This document shows, piece after piece, positions 33,750 to 42,816 of a DNA stretch of 64,000 nucleotides. The DNA is taken from the IMG/VR virus record IMGVR_UViG_3300043446_003692, positions 1 through 64,000 of that record. One strand, 5' to 3'. Position numbers and translations under genes: made by a program. How positions within the stretch are numbered: the first letter of the stretch is position 1; each line of letters begins with the position of its first letter. The stretch comes from a virus. The notes under the pieces were generated by a model. That model was not told the DNA's origin. It did no database searches and saw only the letters and a program-made list of their open reading frames with translations.

Positions 33750-36167
33750 ATGGCAAACAAAATTCAAATTAAAAGATCAACAGCCAACGCGACGGTCACA
33801 GGTCTCGCGAATGGTGAGTTGGCGTTTACACAGGCTAGTAATACACTCCACATCGGTTTACCTGATGGTTCGGGCACGCTTCGTATCGGCGGCGCGCAGT
33901 ATCCTGGCACACTAACTAACTCTCATGCTCTCGTCGCTAATGCGACTGGTGGCATTGACAAGGTTATTACTGCAAATCTAGTTGTAGATAAGGTTTACGC
34001 AAATGGTTCATTCGGAACTGGCGCGCAGCTGCTTGCATCTGGTGGTACAGGAGCGAATGCTTACTGGGTCGATGCTGGCACACTAGCCACTCAACCAGCT
34101 GGTTCAAACACTCAGGTACAGTATAACAATTCTAATACTCTTGGAGCTTCTGCAGGCTTCACGTTTAATCAGGCATCTAATACCCTTTTCGTAAATGGTG
34201 AAATTCAGTCAACAACAGCATATTTTACTTCGACTGTATATCTTGGTGCATCTGGCACAATTAACGAAACAGATTTTAGTGGTCGAGCAAATACTGCTAA
34301 AACTGCTAACAATGCAACTTACGCTTTTGGTAAATCAGAAAACCAACTTAATGTTAATAGCGCATTAACTTCTAACAACTCCACTTATGCGTTTGGAAAA
34401 AGCGAAGGCGATTTGAATGTTAACAGTGCACTAACATCAAATAACTCAACATACGCTTTCGGTAAGTCAGAGTCTGCGTTAAATGTTAACAATGCCGTAA
34501 CTGCTAACGATGCTAGCTACCTGGGTGGTACTGCAGCTTCAGGTTACGCTAAACTTGCTGGTAACCAGATATTTACTGGTAATAATACTTTCAACGCAAG
34601 ACTTATTGTAAATGGCGCATTCGTTGCTAATGGTTCGACTGGTGTAGCTGGTCAAATTCTTACTTCGAATGGTTCTTCGATTTACTGGACTGATCAAACA
34701 ACAGTAAGCAACGTTGCAGCTAATTCGCTTACTTCGAACGCTGTAACGATTAATGATACGATTTCCATCGGTAACTCGAGCGTTAACGTATTTGCTAACT
34801 CAACAACTCTAAAAATTTCAGACACTGGTAGTTCTGTATCCCTAAACTCTTCTGCGTTTAGTGGCACTGCTAACAACGCAACTTATGCATTCGGCAAGTC
34901 AGAATCTGGTCTCAACGTTAACAGTGCACTAACTTCTAACAATTCCACCTATGCGTTCGGTAAGAGCGAAGGCGGTCTTAATGTTAACAGCGCAGTATAT
35001 GTTTTGGCTAACAATGGAATTGTTTCCAACAGCTCTGGTGTATTTGTTAAGGCAGGAACGGGCGTTACTGTTAATGCTACTGGTGTTCATATCGGTCAGT
35101 CTGTTGGAACAACAGATAACGTAACTTTCAACGACATTATTATTAACGGAAATGCTGCTCTTGGTTCTAGCACTTCCGATATTGTTTCGATTAATGGTCT
35201 TGTCAATACTGACATTATTCCATCTGCTAACGTAACATATAGCCTCGGTAATACAACGAACCGTTGGAATGATCTTTATCTTTCTGGTTCGACAATTTAC
35301 CTAGGCAACGCTTCAATTAGCGAAGTTGGTGATGGTGCTGTAAGTATTGGAAATGTTAATATCACTACAACAGCTGAAATTGCTGATCTTGTAGTAACTG
35401 GTAATTCTAAGCTAGGTAATAATTTTGGTAGTGACGTTGTAAGTTTCATTTCAACAGTCAATACAGAAATTACTCCTTCTTCGAATATCACTTACGATCT
35501 AGGTCGTATTGATTTACGTTGGAGAGCAGTATACGCTAACACTGTTAATGCTACTGCTGCTTATATCGCTGGCGACCTGCAGGTTGGTGGTAACGTATAC
35601 GTTACTGGTAACGTAGCTTCTCTTAATGTTCAAAACCTTTCGGTAACTGACCCACTTATCCATCTCGCTTCTAACAATGAAACTTCTGATCTGTTAGATA
35701 TTGGTTTTGTCGGTCATTATAGCGACGATGCTGGTTCAACTAAACGTCATGCTGGTTTCTTCCGTGATGCATCAGATGCTGGTGTGTTTAAACTGTTTAC
35801 AAATCTCGTACAAGCAGATTTGGATACAGCCAATGCTACTATCATTAACACAGCAGCTGCTTCTTATGCAACAGCGAGCCTCGTCGCATACCTTAATTCT
35901 GGCGGACTGATTTCCAACAGCACAGCAGTAACAATTACTGCTAATTCTACATTGGCTGTTAGCATCACAGCGAATTCGCTGACGCTTTCTAGCCCGCTAG
36001 TAGGAACTTCTGGTGGTACTGGTCTAAACAGCTATACCGCTGAAGATCTTCTTGTTGCTAACGCGAGCAATGGATTCCGTAAACTGGGTCTTGGAACATC
36101 TGGATATGTTCTGCAGTCGAACGGATCTGCTCTCGTATACGACACGCTCGATGGTGGCACATTCTAA
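33750..36167 (+). CDS. Long fibre protein with 22-residue repeats
   Basis: 805 residues. It starts MANKIQIKRSTANATVTGL and NGELAFTQ, the 'I-Q-I-K-R-S...GELA-x-T' start shared by many phage fibres and tropism proteins. The shaft includes five copies of a unit like TYAFGKSESALNVNSALTSN (nucleotides about 34315-34510 and 34870-35000). The last part (LAVSITANSLTLSSPLVGTSGGTG, then LLVANASNGFRKLGLG) is a capping block, and it ends LDGGTF. No S74 chaperone is present. GGGGGAA precedes the ATG. Confidence 0.75.
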   Translation: MANKIQIKRSTANATVTGLANGELAFTQASNTLHIGLPDGSGTLRIGGAQYPGTLTNSHALVANATGGIDKVITANLVVDKVYANGSFGTGAQLLASGGTGANAYWVDAGTLATQPAGSNTQVQYNNSNTLGASAGFTFNQASNTLFVNGEIQSTTAYFTSTVYLGASGTINETDFSGRANTAKTANNATYAFGKSENQLNVNSALTSNNSTYAFGKSEGDLNVNSALTSNNSTYAFGKSESALNVNNAVTANDASYLGGTAASGYAKLAGNQIFTGNNTFNARLIVNGAFVANGSTGVAGQILTSNGSSIYWTDQTTVSNVAANSLTSNAVTINDTISIGNSSVNVFANSTTLKISDTGSSVSLNSSAFSGTANNATYAFGKSESGLNVNSALTSNNSTYAFGKSEGGLNVNSAVYVLANNGIVSNSSGVFVKAGTGVTVNATGVHIGQSVGTTDNVTFNDIIINGNAALGSSTSDIVSINGLVNTDIIPSANVTYSLGNTTNRWNDLYLSGSTIYLGNASISEVGDGAVSIGNVNITTTAEIADLVVTGNSKLGNNFGSDVVSFISTVNTEITPSSNITYDLGRIDLRWRAVYANTVNATAAYIAGDLQVGGNVYVTGNVASLNVQNLSVTDPLIHLASNNETSDLLDIGFVGHYSDDAGSTKRHAGFFRDASDAGVFKLFTNLVQADLDTANATIINTAAASYATASLVAYLNSGGLISNSTAVTITANSTLAVSITANSLTLSSPLVGTSGGTGLNSYTAEDLLVANASNGFRKLGLGTSGYVLQSNGSALVYDTLDGGTF

Positions 36168-36190
36168 CATAGCACATAGGTGATTATACT

Positions 36191-36403
36191 ATGAATCCTG
36201 AAATTGTCAATATGTATATTGCTAGATTAATTAAAGAGATCGAGGAGCTGACTAAAAATCGGCTCCTCGTCGAAACCCAACTTCAATATACTGAAAAACT
36301 CAACGCGGAACTTCAAGCGCAATTGAAACAGACCGAAGCTGAGATAGAAAAGAATAACAAAAAGATAAATAAAAAAGAAGTAAATACTTCTGACACTTTT
36401 TAA
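36191..36403 (+). CDS. Small coiled-coil protein
   Basis: 70 residues. Nearly the whole chain is helical with heptads (MYIARLIKEIEELTKNRLL, then YTEKLNAELQAQLKQTEAEI) and a lysine/asparagine-rich end. AGGTGA precedes the ATG. Like the gene at 31458 it directly precedes a long fibre gene, which suggests a matched chaperone or coiled-coil connector. The end of the gene contains GAAGTAAATACTTC. Confidence 0.65.
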   Translation: MNPEIVNMYIARLIKEIEELTKNRLLVETQLQYTEKLNAELQAQLKQTEAEIEKNNKKINKKEVNTSDTF

Positions 36404-36436
36404 TCGCGGTAAATACCGTTCGCTGAAGGAGCCAAT

Positions 36437-39253
36437 ATGGCTAATAATTTGATTCAGATCAAACGCACATCCGTATCTGGACGTGCAGCCAACACAGTAA
36501 CTCTCCCAAATGCTGGCGAATTAGCGCTGAACATGGCGGATGGAATTCTTTATTCCACCAATGGCGTCGCAGTATTTGAAATTGGTGCGAACAATACGAA
36601 CGTCAATGTTACTAATACGCTTACTGTCGCAAAACTTTCAGCAAACGGGACCATTGGTTCAGCTGGTCAGTATCTTACATCAAATGGTACCACAGTATAT
36701 TGGTCGAGTCCTGGAGTTGCATCCGTTAATGTTGATGCGCAGTATATTTGGACTAATACTCACACCTTCAGCAATACTGTATATTTGAATGCTGTTTCTG
36801 CAAATGGTGATTTAGGATCCGCTGGTCAAGTTTTAACATCTAATGGTTCAGACACCTATTGGTCCAGTGTTGGTGGATCAGGTACGGTAACTTCTGTTGA
36901 TTCAGGTAATGGTCTTACTGGAGGTCCAATTACTGGTTCGGGGACATTATCTGTTCTCGCAAACACTGGTATCGTAGCTAACTCAACTGGTGTGTTTGTT
37001 GATGCAACTTATATTGGAACATTAAGCGCAAACAATGCTTCGTATTTGGGTGGTACTGCTGCAGCTGGTTATCAAACAACAGCAGGACTTGCAGCCAATG
37101 TTGCTACTTTAACATCAAATAATGCTACCTATGCATTTGGTAAAACCGAAGGCGCATTGAACGTCAACAGTGCGTTAACATCGAACAGTACAACATATCT
37201 CGGCGGTAATACAGCATCTGATTTAAATACTTACGCTGATAATAAGGCGGCTAATGCTTATTCGAATGCAATTGCATATTCGGGCAACGCAGCGCAAGCA
37301 TATACTAATGCTGTATCTTATGTTGATGGTAAATCTTATGTTAATACCAGTCAACTATCATCTAATCTTTCTAACTATCAAACAACAGCTGGTTTAGCTA
37401 GCAATGTAGCTACACTCACATCAAATAATGCAACATATGCGTTTGGAAAAACGGAGGGTGCGCTGAATGTCAATAGCGCATTAACTTCTAACAATTCAAC
37501 CTATGCTTTTGGCAAATCAGAATCCGCTCTCAATGTTAACTCAGCACTAACTTCGAACAACTCAACATATGCATTCGGCAAGTCAGAGTCAGGTCTTAAC
37601 GTAAACAGTGCATTAACTTCTAACAATTCAACCTATGCTTTTGATAAAACAGAAGGCAATTTGAATGTTAACTCAGCACTAACCTCTAACAACTCGACAT
37701 ACGCCTTTGGCAAGTCAGAGTCAGCCCTAAATGTTAACAGTGCACTAACTGCAAATAATTCTAACAATCTTGGTGGCGTCGCAGCTTCTGGGTATCAAAC
37801 TACTGCAGGATTGGCTTCGAATGTAGCAACACTTGCTGCTAACTCTGCAACATATGTTCTCGCTAACAACGGTATTGTTTCTAATGCATCTGGTGTATTC
37901 GTTAACGGTAACACTGGTCTAGTTGTAAATGCCACTGGCGTACATGTTAATTCAACTTACATTGGGACATTAAGTGCAAACAATGCTTCGTATCTTGGTG
38001 GAACCATTGCTTCTGGTTATCAAACGACAGCGGGGCTTGCAGCTAATGTTGCTACTTTAGCAGCTAACTCTGCAACATATTTGGGTTCTTCTATCAATTC
38101 AGGTAATAGTACTGGCATATACAGTACAGGAACCATATCTGCCAGTGGTATCGTTAGTGGTTTAGAACTCACTTCAACACTAGCGAGCGGAGATGAGGGT
38201 GGGCAAATCAACTTAACTAAACCACCTAATGGCACCCTTGATGGTGGCATCACAATTGATGCTTATCAAAATAGAGTAAGAATTTTTGAACAGGGTGGAA
38301 GTGCAAGAGGCGCATATATTGATTTAACAGGTTGTGCAGCTGGAGTAGGAACAAATCTTCTTGGTGGGGCTGGCTCTGGAACTGTAACTTCAGTTGGTTC
38401 TGGTAATGGTCTTACTGGCGGTCCTATCACTGGCGCTGGAACTCTTTCAGTTCTTGCTAATAATGGTATCGTTGCTAACTCTACTGGCGTATTCGTTAAT
38501 GGTAATACTGGTCTTGTAGTAAATTCTACTGGCGTACATGTTAATTCAACTTACATTGGGACATTAACTGCAAATAATGCAACTAATCTCGGTGGTGTTG
38601 CAGCTGCCTCGTATGTTCAAAATACAGACAGTCGTACACTTTCAGGAAACTTAGCGTTTTCTGGCGCAAACAACACATTTAGCGGTAACTTAACTATTTC
38701 AGCGACTGGCGAACTTATTATTGCAGCTGGTGCTGGTATTTACGCTAATGGTGGACTAGGAACAGCTGGACAAGTATTAACATCAAATGCTTCTTCTGTC
38801 TATTGGTCAACAATTTCAGCTGGTGGTGGCGCAACTCTGTCAAACGAAACAGCTAGCGCTACTACACATTATCCAGCTATGTCTACTACCTCATCTGGTA
38901 CATGGTCTTCGGCTATTGTTTCAACAACAAAATTATACTTTACACCATCTACTGGCCAGCTGAATGCGACCATTTTTAACTCTTTATCTGACGCCAAAGT
39001 TAAAAAAGATATCGTAACATTTACAAACGCGCTTGGTGTGATTGATAATATCAGAGGTGTTCGATACAACTGGATTGATAATGGTAAACCATCTATCGGT
39101 GTTATCGCTCAGGAAATCGAAAAGTATTTGCCAGAACTTGTTTCGAAGAGTCCCGAAGGTGAGATGTCAGTTAACTATGGTGGCTTGGTTGGCGTATTGA
39201 TTGAAGCTATCAAAGAGTTAAACGAGAGAATCAATAAGCTAGAGGGTAAGTGA
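36437..39253 (+). CDS. Long fibre protein with 22-residue repeats and S74 auto-cleaving chaperone
   Basis: 938 residues. It starts with IQIKRTS...NAGELALN. The shaft has six copies of the TYAFGKSESALNVNS-type unit (about 37110-37760), alternating with LGG-x-A-A-S-G-Y-Q-T-T-A-G-L blocks. The end (about 850-938) is an intramolecular chaperone/peptidase S74 domain: SDAKVKKDI with the expected Ser and Lys, GVRYNWI, SIGVIAQEIEKYLPELV and a terminal helix ELNERINKL. The chaperone helps trimer folding and is then released by self-cleavage near Ser851. AAGGAG precedes the ATG. Confidence 0.85.
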   Translation: MANNLIQIKRTSVSGRAANTVTLPNAGELALNMADGILYSTNGVAVFEIGANNTNVNVTNTLTVAKLSANGTIGSAGQYLTSNGTTVYWSSPGVASVNVDAQYIWTNTHTFSNTVYLNAVSANGDLGSAGQVLTSNGSDTYWSSVGGSGTVTSVDSGNGLTGGPITGSGTLSVLANTGIVANSTGVFVDATYIGTLSANNASYLGGTAAAGYQTTAGLAANVATLTSNNATYAFGKTEGALNVNSALTSNSTTYLGGNTASDLNTYADNKAANAYSNAIAYSGNAAQAYTNAVSYVDGKSYVNTSQLSSNLSNYQTTAGLASNVATLTSNNATYAFGKTEGALNVNSALTSNNSTYAFGKSESALNVNSALTSNNSTYAFGKSESGLNVNSALTSNNSTYAFDKTEGNLNVNSALTSNNSTYAFGKSESALNVNSALTANNSNNLGGVAASGYQTTAGLASNVATLAANSATYVLANNGIVSNASGVFVNGNTGLVVNATGVHVNSTYIGTLSANNASYLGGTIASGYQTTAGLAANVATLAANSATYLGSSINSGNSTGIYSTGTISASGIVSGLELTSTLASGDEGGQINLTKPPNGTLDGGITIDAYQNRVRIFEQGGSARGAYIDLTGCAAGVGTNLLGGAGSGTVTSVGSGNGLTGGPITGAGTLSVLANNGIVANSTGVFVNGNTGLVVNSTGVHVNSTYIGTLTANNATNLGGVAAASYVQNTDSRTLSGNLAFSGANNTFSGNLTISATGELIIAAGAGIYANGGLGTAGQVLTSNASSVYWSTISAGGGATLSNETASATTHYPAMSTTSSGTWSSAIVSTTKLYFTPSTGQLNATIFNSLSDAKVKKDIVTFTNALGVIDNIRGVRYNWIDNGKPSIGVIAQEIEKYLPELVSKSPEGEMSVNYGGLVGVLIEAIKELNERINKLEGK
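37110..37760 (+). repeat. 66-base repeats coding for the fibre shaft (TYAFGKSE units)
   Basis: Six copies here and five in the upstream fibre gene (34315-34510 and 34870-35000) encode near-identical 22-residue units: T-Y-A-F-G-K-S/T-E-x-x-L-N-V-N-S-A-L-T-S-N-N. Third bases differ between copies, so the protein is conserved more than the DNA. Both genes could exchange shaft segments by recombination. Confidence 0.85.
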
Positions 39254-39254
39254 A

Positions 39255-40433
39255 ATGCCATCTGGGTTTAAATACGGTGAAGATGAATTTGATCGTGTTT
39301 TTATGACCGACTACGAAATTGTAGATCGATTCGTAGGGAATAGATTATGGACATGGGGTGTCAATGGAGAAGGTAACTTAGGCGAAAATACATCAACTAA
39401 TAGATCATCACCAGGAACAACTGCTGGTGGTGGTGTTAACTGGGTTCAAGTTTCAGCAGGTGGCACAACGGGAAATAGATATTCAGCCGCGATAAAAACC
39501 GATGGTACATTATGGACTTGGGGAGGAAATGTTGCTGGTAAATTGGGTGATGGAACAACAACTTCACGTTCATCGCCTGGAACAACTGCTGGTGGCGGCA
39601 CTAACTGGAAACAAGTTGCTTGTGGTGACACTAATATGGCTGCTGTAAAAACAGACGGTACTTTATGGACTTGGGGCGCAGCAACTTCTGGTGGCTTAGG
39701 CGACGGAACAACAACTTCTAGATCTTCTCCAGGCACAACTGCTGGCGGTGGCACTAACTGGAAACAAGTTGCGGCTGGATCAAATCTTATGGGCGCAATT
39801 AAAACTGATGGCACACTTTGGACTTGGGGTTCTGGTGCAAATGGAGGTTTGGGTGATGGAACAACAACTGCCAGATCTTCTCCTGGCACAACAGCTGGTG
39901 GTGGAACTACCTGGAAACAAGTAGCTGCTACAGTTGGGCGTATGGTAGCGGTTAAAACAGATGGTACGTTGTGGACATGGGGAAGAAACACAAGAGGACA
40001 ATTGGGTGACGGTTCATCAACTTCTCGTTCTTCTCCTGGCACAACTGCAGGTGGCGGAACAACTTGGAAATCTGTTGATACAGCTGATGGCACAAACGAC
40101 GGACACACTGCAGCCATTAAAACTGATGGAACATTATGGACTTGGGGGGAAAATACTGCTGGCGCATTGGGCGACGGTTCAACAACCTCTCGATCTTCTC
40201 CAGGCACAACTGCAGGTGCAGGTTCTAATTGGAAAATGGTTTCTTGTGGTTATCGCAATACAGCCGCTGTAAAAACCGACGGCACATTATGGACTTGGGG
40301 GTCTGCAATTAATGGTCAATTGGGTGACGGAACCACAACTTCTCGTTCTTCTCCAGGAACAACGGTTTCAAACTCAAATCAATGGAAAACAGTAAAATCA
40401 GCAAACTTCTATATGCTTGCTATAGCAGATTAA
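39255..40433 (+). CDS. RCC1-like seven-repeat propeller protein, copy 1
   Basis: 392 residues. After a 30-residue N-terminus (ending DRFVGN) it has exactly seven repeats of about 51 residues with a consensus TLWTWGxNxxGxLGDG, RSSPGTTAGGGTNWKQV and AAIKTDG. LWTWG-x-N-x2-G-x-LG is the RCC1/ATS1 blade core. Seven repeats suggest one complete beta-propeller. Propellers bind proteins or glycans, so a receptor-binding tip is likely. Related genes lie at 41080 and 42813. Confidence 0.85.
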   Translation: MPSGFKYGEDEFDRVFMTDYEIVDRFVGNRLWTWGVNGEGNLGENTSTNRSSPGTTAGGGVNWVQVSAGGTTGNRYSAAIKTDGTLWTWGGNVAGKLGDGTTTSRSSPGTTAGGGTNWKQVACGDTNMAAVKTDGTLWTWGAATSGGLGDGTTTSRSSPGTTAGGGTNWKQVAAGSNLMGAIKTDGTLWTWGSGANGGLGDGTTTARSSPGTTAGGGTTWKQVAATVGRMVAVKTDGTLWTWGRNTRGQLGDGSSTSRSSPGTTAGGGTTWKSVDTADGTNDGHTAAIKTDGTLWTWGENTAGALGDGSTTSRSSPGTTAGAGSNWKMVSCGYRNTAAVKTDGTLWTWGSAINGQLGDGTTTSRSSPGTTVSNSNQWKTVKSANFYMLAIAD

Positions 40434-40443
40434 AGAGGAAAAA

Positions 40444-41076
40444 ATGACAGCATATGTTTTAGTTCACAACGGATTTGTAATCAATGGTCCACGAGCTTGG
40501 AACTATCGCTCTTTCGAATCTTCATTGCAGGAAGATTGTGAAATCGAATACAAACTTCCTATGAGCAAGACCGATGAAGAAATTATCGAGATTGACGAAA
40601 ACACCAAGATTTATGCAGCAGAGTTAGTGTATCCTAACTACAATGCTAAAATTGAATACCCTCATGGTCCTTTTTGGGATTTTTCAACTGGCAAAGCTAT
40701 TGGAACATTTCAGGTGTTACCAACACCAATCGAGTTAATAAAAAACACGTTGAAGGCGAAAGTTGCTGAAATTCGCTGGCGTAAAGAAATTGCTGGTTTA
40801 ATAACAAACGTACAGGACAATGATGTGTTCGTTGATACAGCCAGAGAAGTTCGTGATGTGTTTTTACAAAAGTATATCCTAATGAACGAAAACGAAACTG
40901 TTCAATGGAAATTTAATTCTGGCTGGGTTACTCTTACACGAACAGAAGTAAATACGATAGCAACTGCGGTGGCTAATCATATTCAATCGCAGTTTGATTG
41001 GGAAATTGCAAAACATGCAGAAATTGATGCTTGTTCAACAGCAGAAGAACTAGACGCTATTGTTCTAGAGGAATGA
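40444..41076 (+). CDS. Tail fibre assembly-like protein (DUF4376-like C-terminus)
   Basis: 210 residues. The N-terminal half (AYVLVHNGFVINGPRAWNYR) is a small beta domain. The second half reads KAKVAEIRWRKEIAG, QDNDVFVDTAREVRDVFLQ and ETVQWKFNSGWVTLTRTEV, then a long helix, as in DUF4376-type fibre assembly and tail proteins. AGAGGAA precedes the ATG. It lies between two propeller genes, so it may chaperone or anchor them. Confidence 0.6.
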   Translation: MTAYVLVHNGFVINGPRAWNYRSFESSLQEDCEIEYKLPMSKTDEEIIEIDENTKIYAAELVYPNYNAKIEYPHGPFWDFSTGKAIGTFQVLPTPIELIKNTLKAKVAEIRWRKEIAGLITNVQDNDVFVDTAREVRDVFLQKYILMNENETVQWKFNSGWVTLTRTEVNTIATAVANHIQSQFDWEIAKHAEIDACSTAEELDAIVLEE

Positions 41077-41079
41077 TAG

Positions 41080-42321
41080 ATGCCTACATTTAATTTCACA
41101 GACAACGATGGTATTGATATTGGTAACAAGTATGTTACCAAAGAATATGTTATGGATGTTTATCCAAATTTAATACCTTCAATGGCTTCTCCTGATTTGT
41201 GGACTTGGGGGTCGAATACAGATGGTTCATTGGGGATAGGCACAACTACAGCTAGATCTTCTCCTGGAACAACAGTAGGTGGTGGTGCTACTTGGACTCA
41301 AGTTGTAATTGGCGGCTCGCAAAACGGATACACATTAGCTGGTGTTAAATCAGACGGCACATTATGGACTTGTGGTTATAATTTTAAGGGTGGTTTGGGC
41401 GATGGGTCAACAACATCTAGATCATCCCCAGGAACTACCGCTGGTGGTGGTACAACTTGGAAACAAGTTGCCATGCAGATGAACGGAGGCATCTTTATGA
41501 GCGCCGTTAAAACAGATGGAACGCTTTGGACGTGGGGCTACGATGGATATGGTGTTCTTGGAGCAGGAACAAATAACACAAGCCGTTCTTCTCCAGGAAC
41601 AACAGCTGGTGGTGGTACTAATTGGAAACAAGTCGCTTGTGGATACGGAGCGGCTGTTGGGGCAGTAAAAACAGATGGAACATTGTGGACGTGGGGAACC
41701 AATGGTGCTGGTCAATTGGGAGATGGTACTACTAGCACTAGATCATCTCCAGTAACAACAGCTGGTGGTGGTACTAACTGGAAACAGTTATCTATGGGTG
41801 CATCTTTTTCTGCCGCTATTAAAAATGATGGAACATTATGGACATGGGGAAGCGGCGGCGGCGGTACATTAGGAACAAATAATACAACAAACAGATCATC
41901 TCCTGGAACAACATCTGGAGGTGGCACTAACTGGAAACAAGTTTCAGGCGGTTCTTATCACTGCACAGCAATCAAAACTGATGGTACATTATGGACTTGG
42001 GGAACAAATACTAACGGGTCTTTAGGAACTGGTGATACAACCGATAGGTCTTCTCCTGGTACTACTGTTGGAGGTGGAACTGATTGGAAAACATTAGCAT
42101 TTAATCAAGGAACATATACTACAGCAGCGCTTAAAACAGATGGTACATTATGGACTTGGGGTGGGAATGCAGCTGGTACTTTGGGTACGAATAATACTAC
42201 ATCAAGATCATCACCAGGTACAACAGTAGCAAATTTTACTTCTTGGAAAAGCGTTTGTATGGCGGGTGGCTTCACAAGCAAGGGCGGCGCTGTTGCAATT
42301 GCAGAACAAGGTAACTGGTGA
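41080..42321 (+). CDS. RCC1-like seven-repeat propeller protein, copy 2
   Basis: 413 residues. A 40-residue N-terminus (with NKYVTKEYVMDVYPNL) is followed by seven LWTWG/LWTCG repeats with the RSSPGTTAGGGTNWKQV linker. It is closely related in plan to the copies at 39255 and 42813 but has diverged at the loop positions (for example GYDGYGVLG and GSGGGGTLG). Conserved strands with variable loops are as expected for a ligand-binding propeller under selection. GAGGAA precedes the ATG. Confidence 0.85.
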   Translation: MPTFNFTDNDGIDIGNKYVTKEYVMDVYPNLIPSMASPDLWTWGSNTDGSLGIGTTTARSSPGTTVGGGATWTQVVIGGSQNGYTLAGVKSDGTLWTCGYNFKGGLGDGSTTSRSSPGTTAGGGTTWKQVAMQMNGGIFMSAVKTDGTLWTWGYDGYGVLGAGTNNTSRSSPGTTAGGGTNWKQVACGYGAAVGAVKTDGTLWTWGTNGAGQLGDGTTSTRSSPVTTAGGGTNWKQLSMGASFSAAIKNDGTLWTWGSGGGGTLGTNNTTNRSSPGTTSGGGTNWKQVSGGSYHCTAIKTDGTLWTWGTNTNGSLGTGDTTDRSSPGTTVGGGTDWKTLAFNQGTYTTAALKTDGTLWTWGGNAAGTLGTNNTTSRSSPGTTVANFTSWKSVCMAGGFTSKGGAVAIAEQGNW

Positions 42322-42816
42322 ATGGCATTCATTAAAACATTGACGATTGATGATTTTTATACTCCTGAAGGCGCAACTAATCTTTCGCTAGTTGCCAGAG
42401 GATTGCCATTTGTACAGAAAGATTTAGGTAGAGAAATCGAAAACTTCAATCACGTTCCTGATGACATCTCCGAAATCATTTCTAATACAATTGCCCGTAA
42501 AGTTGAAGTTGATATGGATCGTTCTGGTGTATTCCGTTTTCCAGAAGTATTTGTACACTTTGAAGACTTTGAGTCGACCAAAGATTGGATTCTCGTTGTT
42601 GCGTTAGATCATACATATTTTAATATCTATGAACATAAAGATGGTGCAAGAAATGCTCTTGAGGGATATGAGTTCCCATATCGAGATTTGTTTCAGTGGA
42701 ATGTGAGAGTAAATTACGAATTAGAGCCAGGACAAGCAGTGTTTTTTCGCCCATGGCTTTTTCATTCGTTCACAGGAAACCTAGTTCAGATCTTTAGATT
42801 AAGAGACGTAGAATGA
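42322..42816 (+). CDS. Double-stranded beta-helix protein, possible oxygenase-like
   Basis: 164 residues. The pattern of strands with a charged GQAVFFRPWLFHSFTGNLVQIF end (F-x-R-P-x3-H near 143-148) resembles the last strands of cupin/2OG-oxygenase folds. A first H-x-D motif is uncertain (DHTYFNIYEH at 96-105 is a candidate), so activity is unproven. It lies between propeller copies 2 and 3, starting right at the stop of copy 2 and overlapping copy 3 by four bases. A modifier or partner of the propellers is possible. Confidence 0.45.
   Translation: MAFIKTLTIDDFYTPEGATNLSLVARGLPFVQKDLGREIENFNHVPDDISEIISNTIARKVEVDMDRSGVFRFPEVFVHFEDFESTKDWILVVALDHTYFNIYEHKDGARNALEGYEFPYRDLFQWNVRVNYELEPGQAVFFRPWLFHSFTGNLVQIFRLRDVE

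Noticed and set aside
37110-37760. CRISPR-like regular repeats
   Set aside because: The 66-base units are in-frame coding repeats with third-base variation and no unique spacers.
39446-40207. Long open frame antisense to propeller copy 1
   Set aside because: It arises from the Gly/Thr-rich repeat composition and mirrors the repeats; it has no ribosome site and similar shadows occur opposite the other copies.
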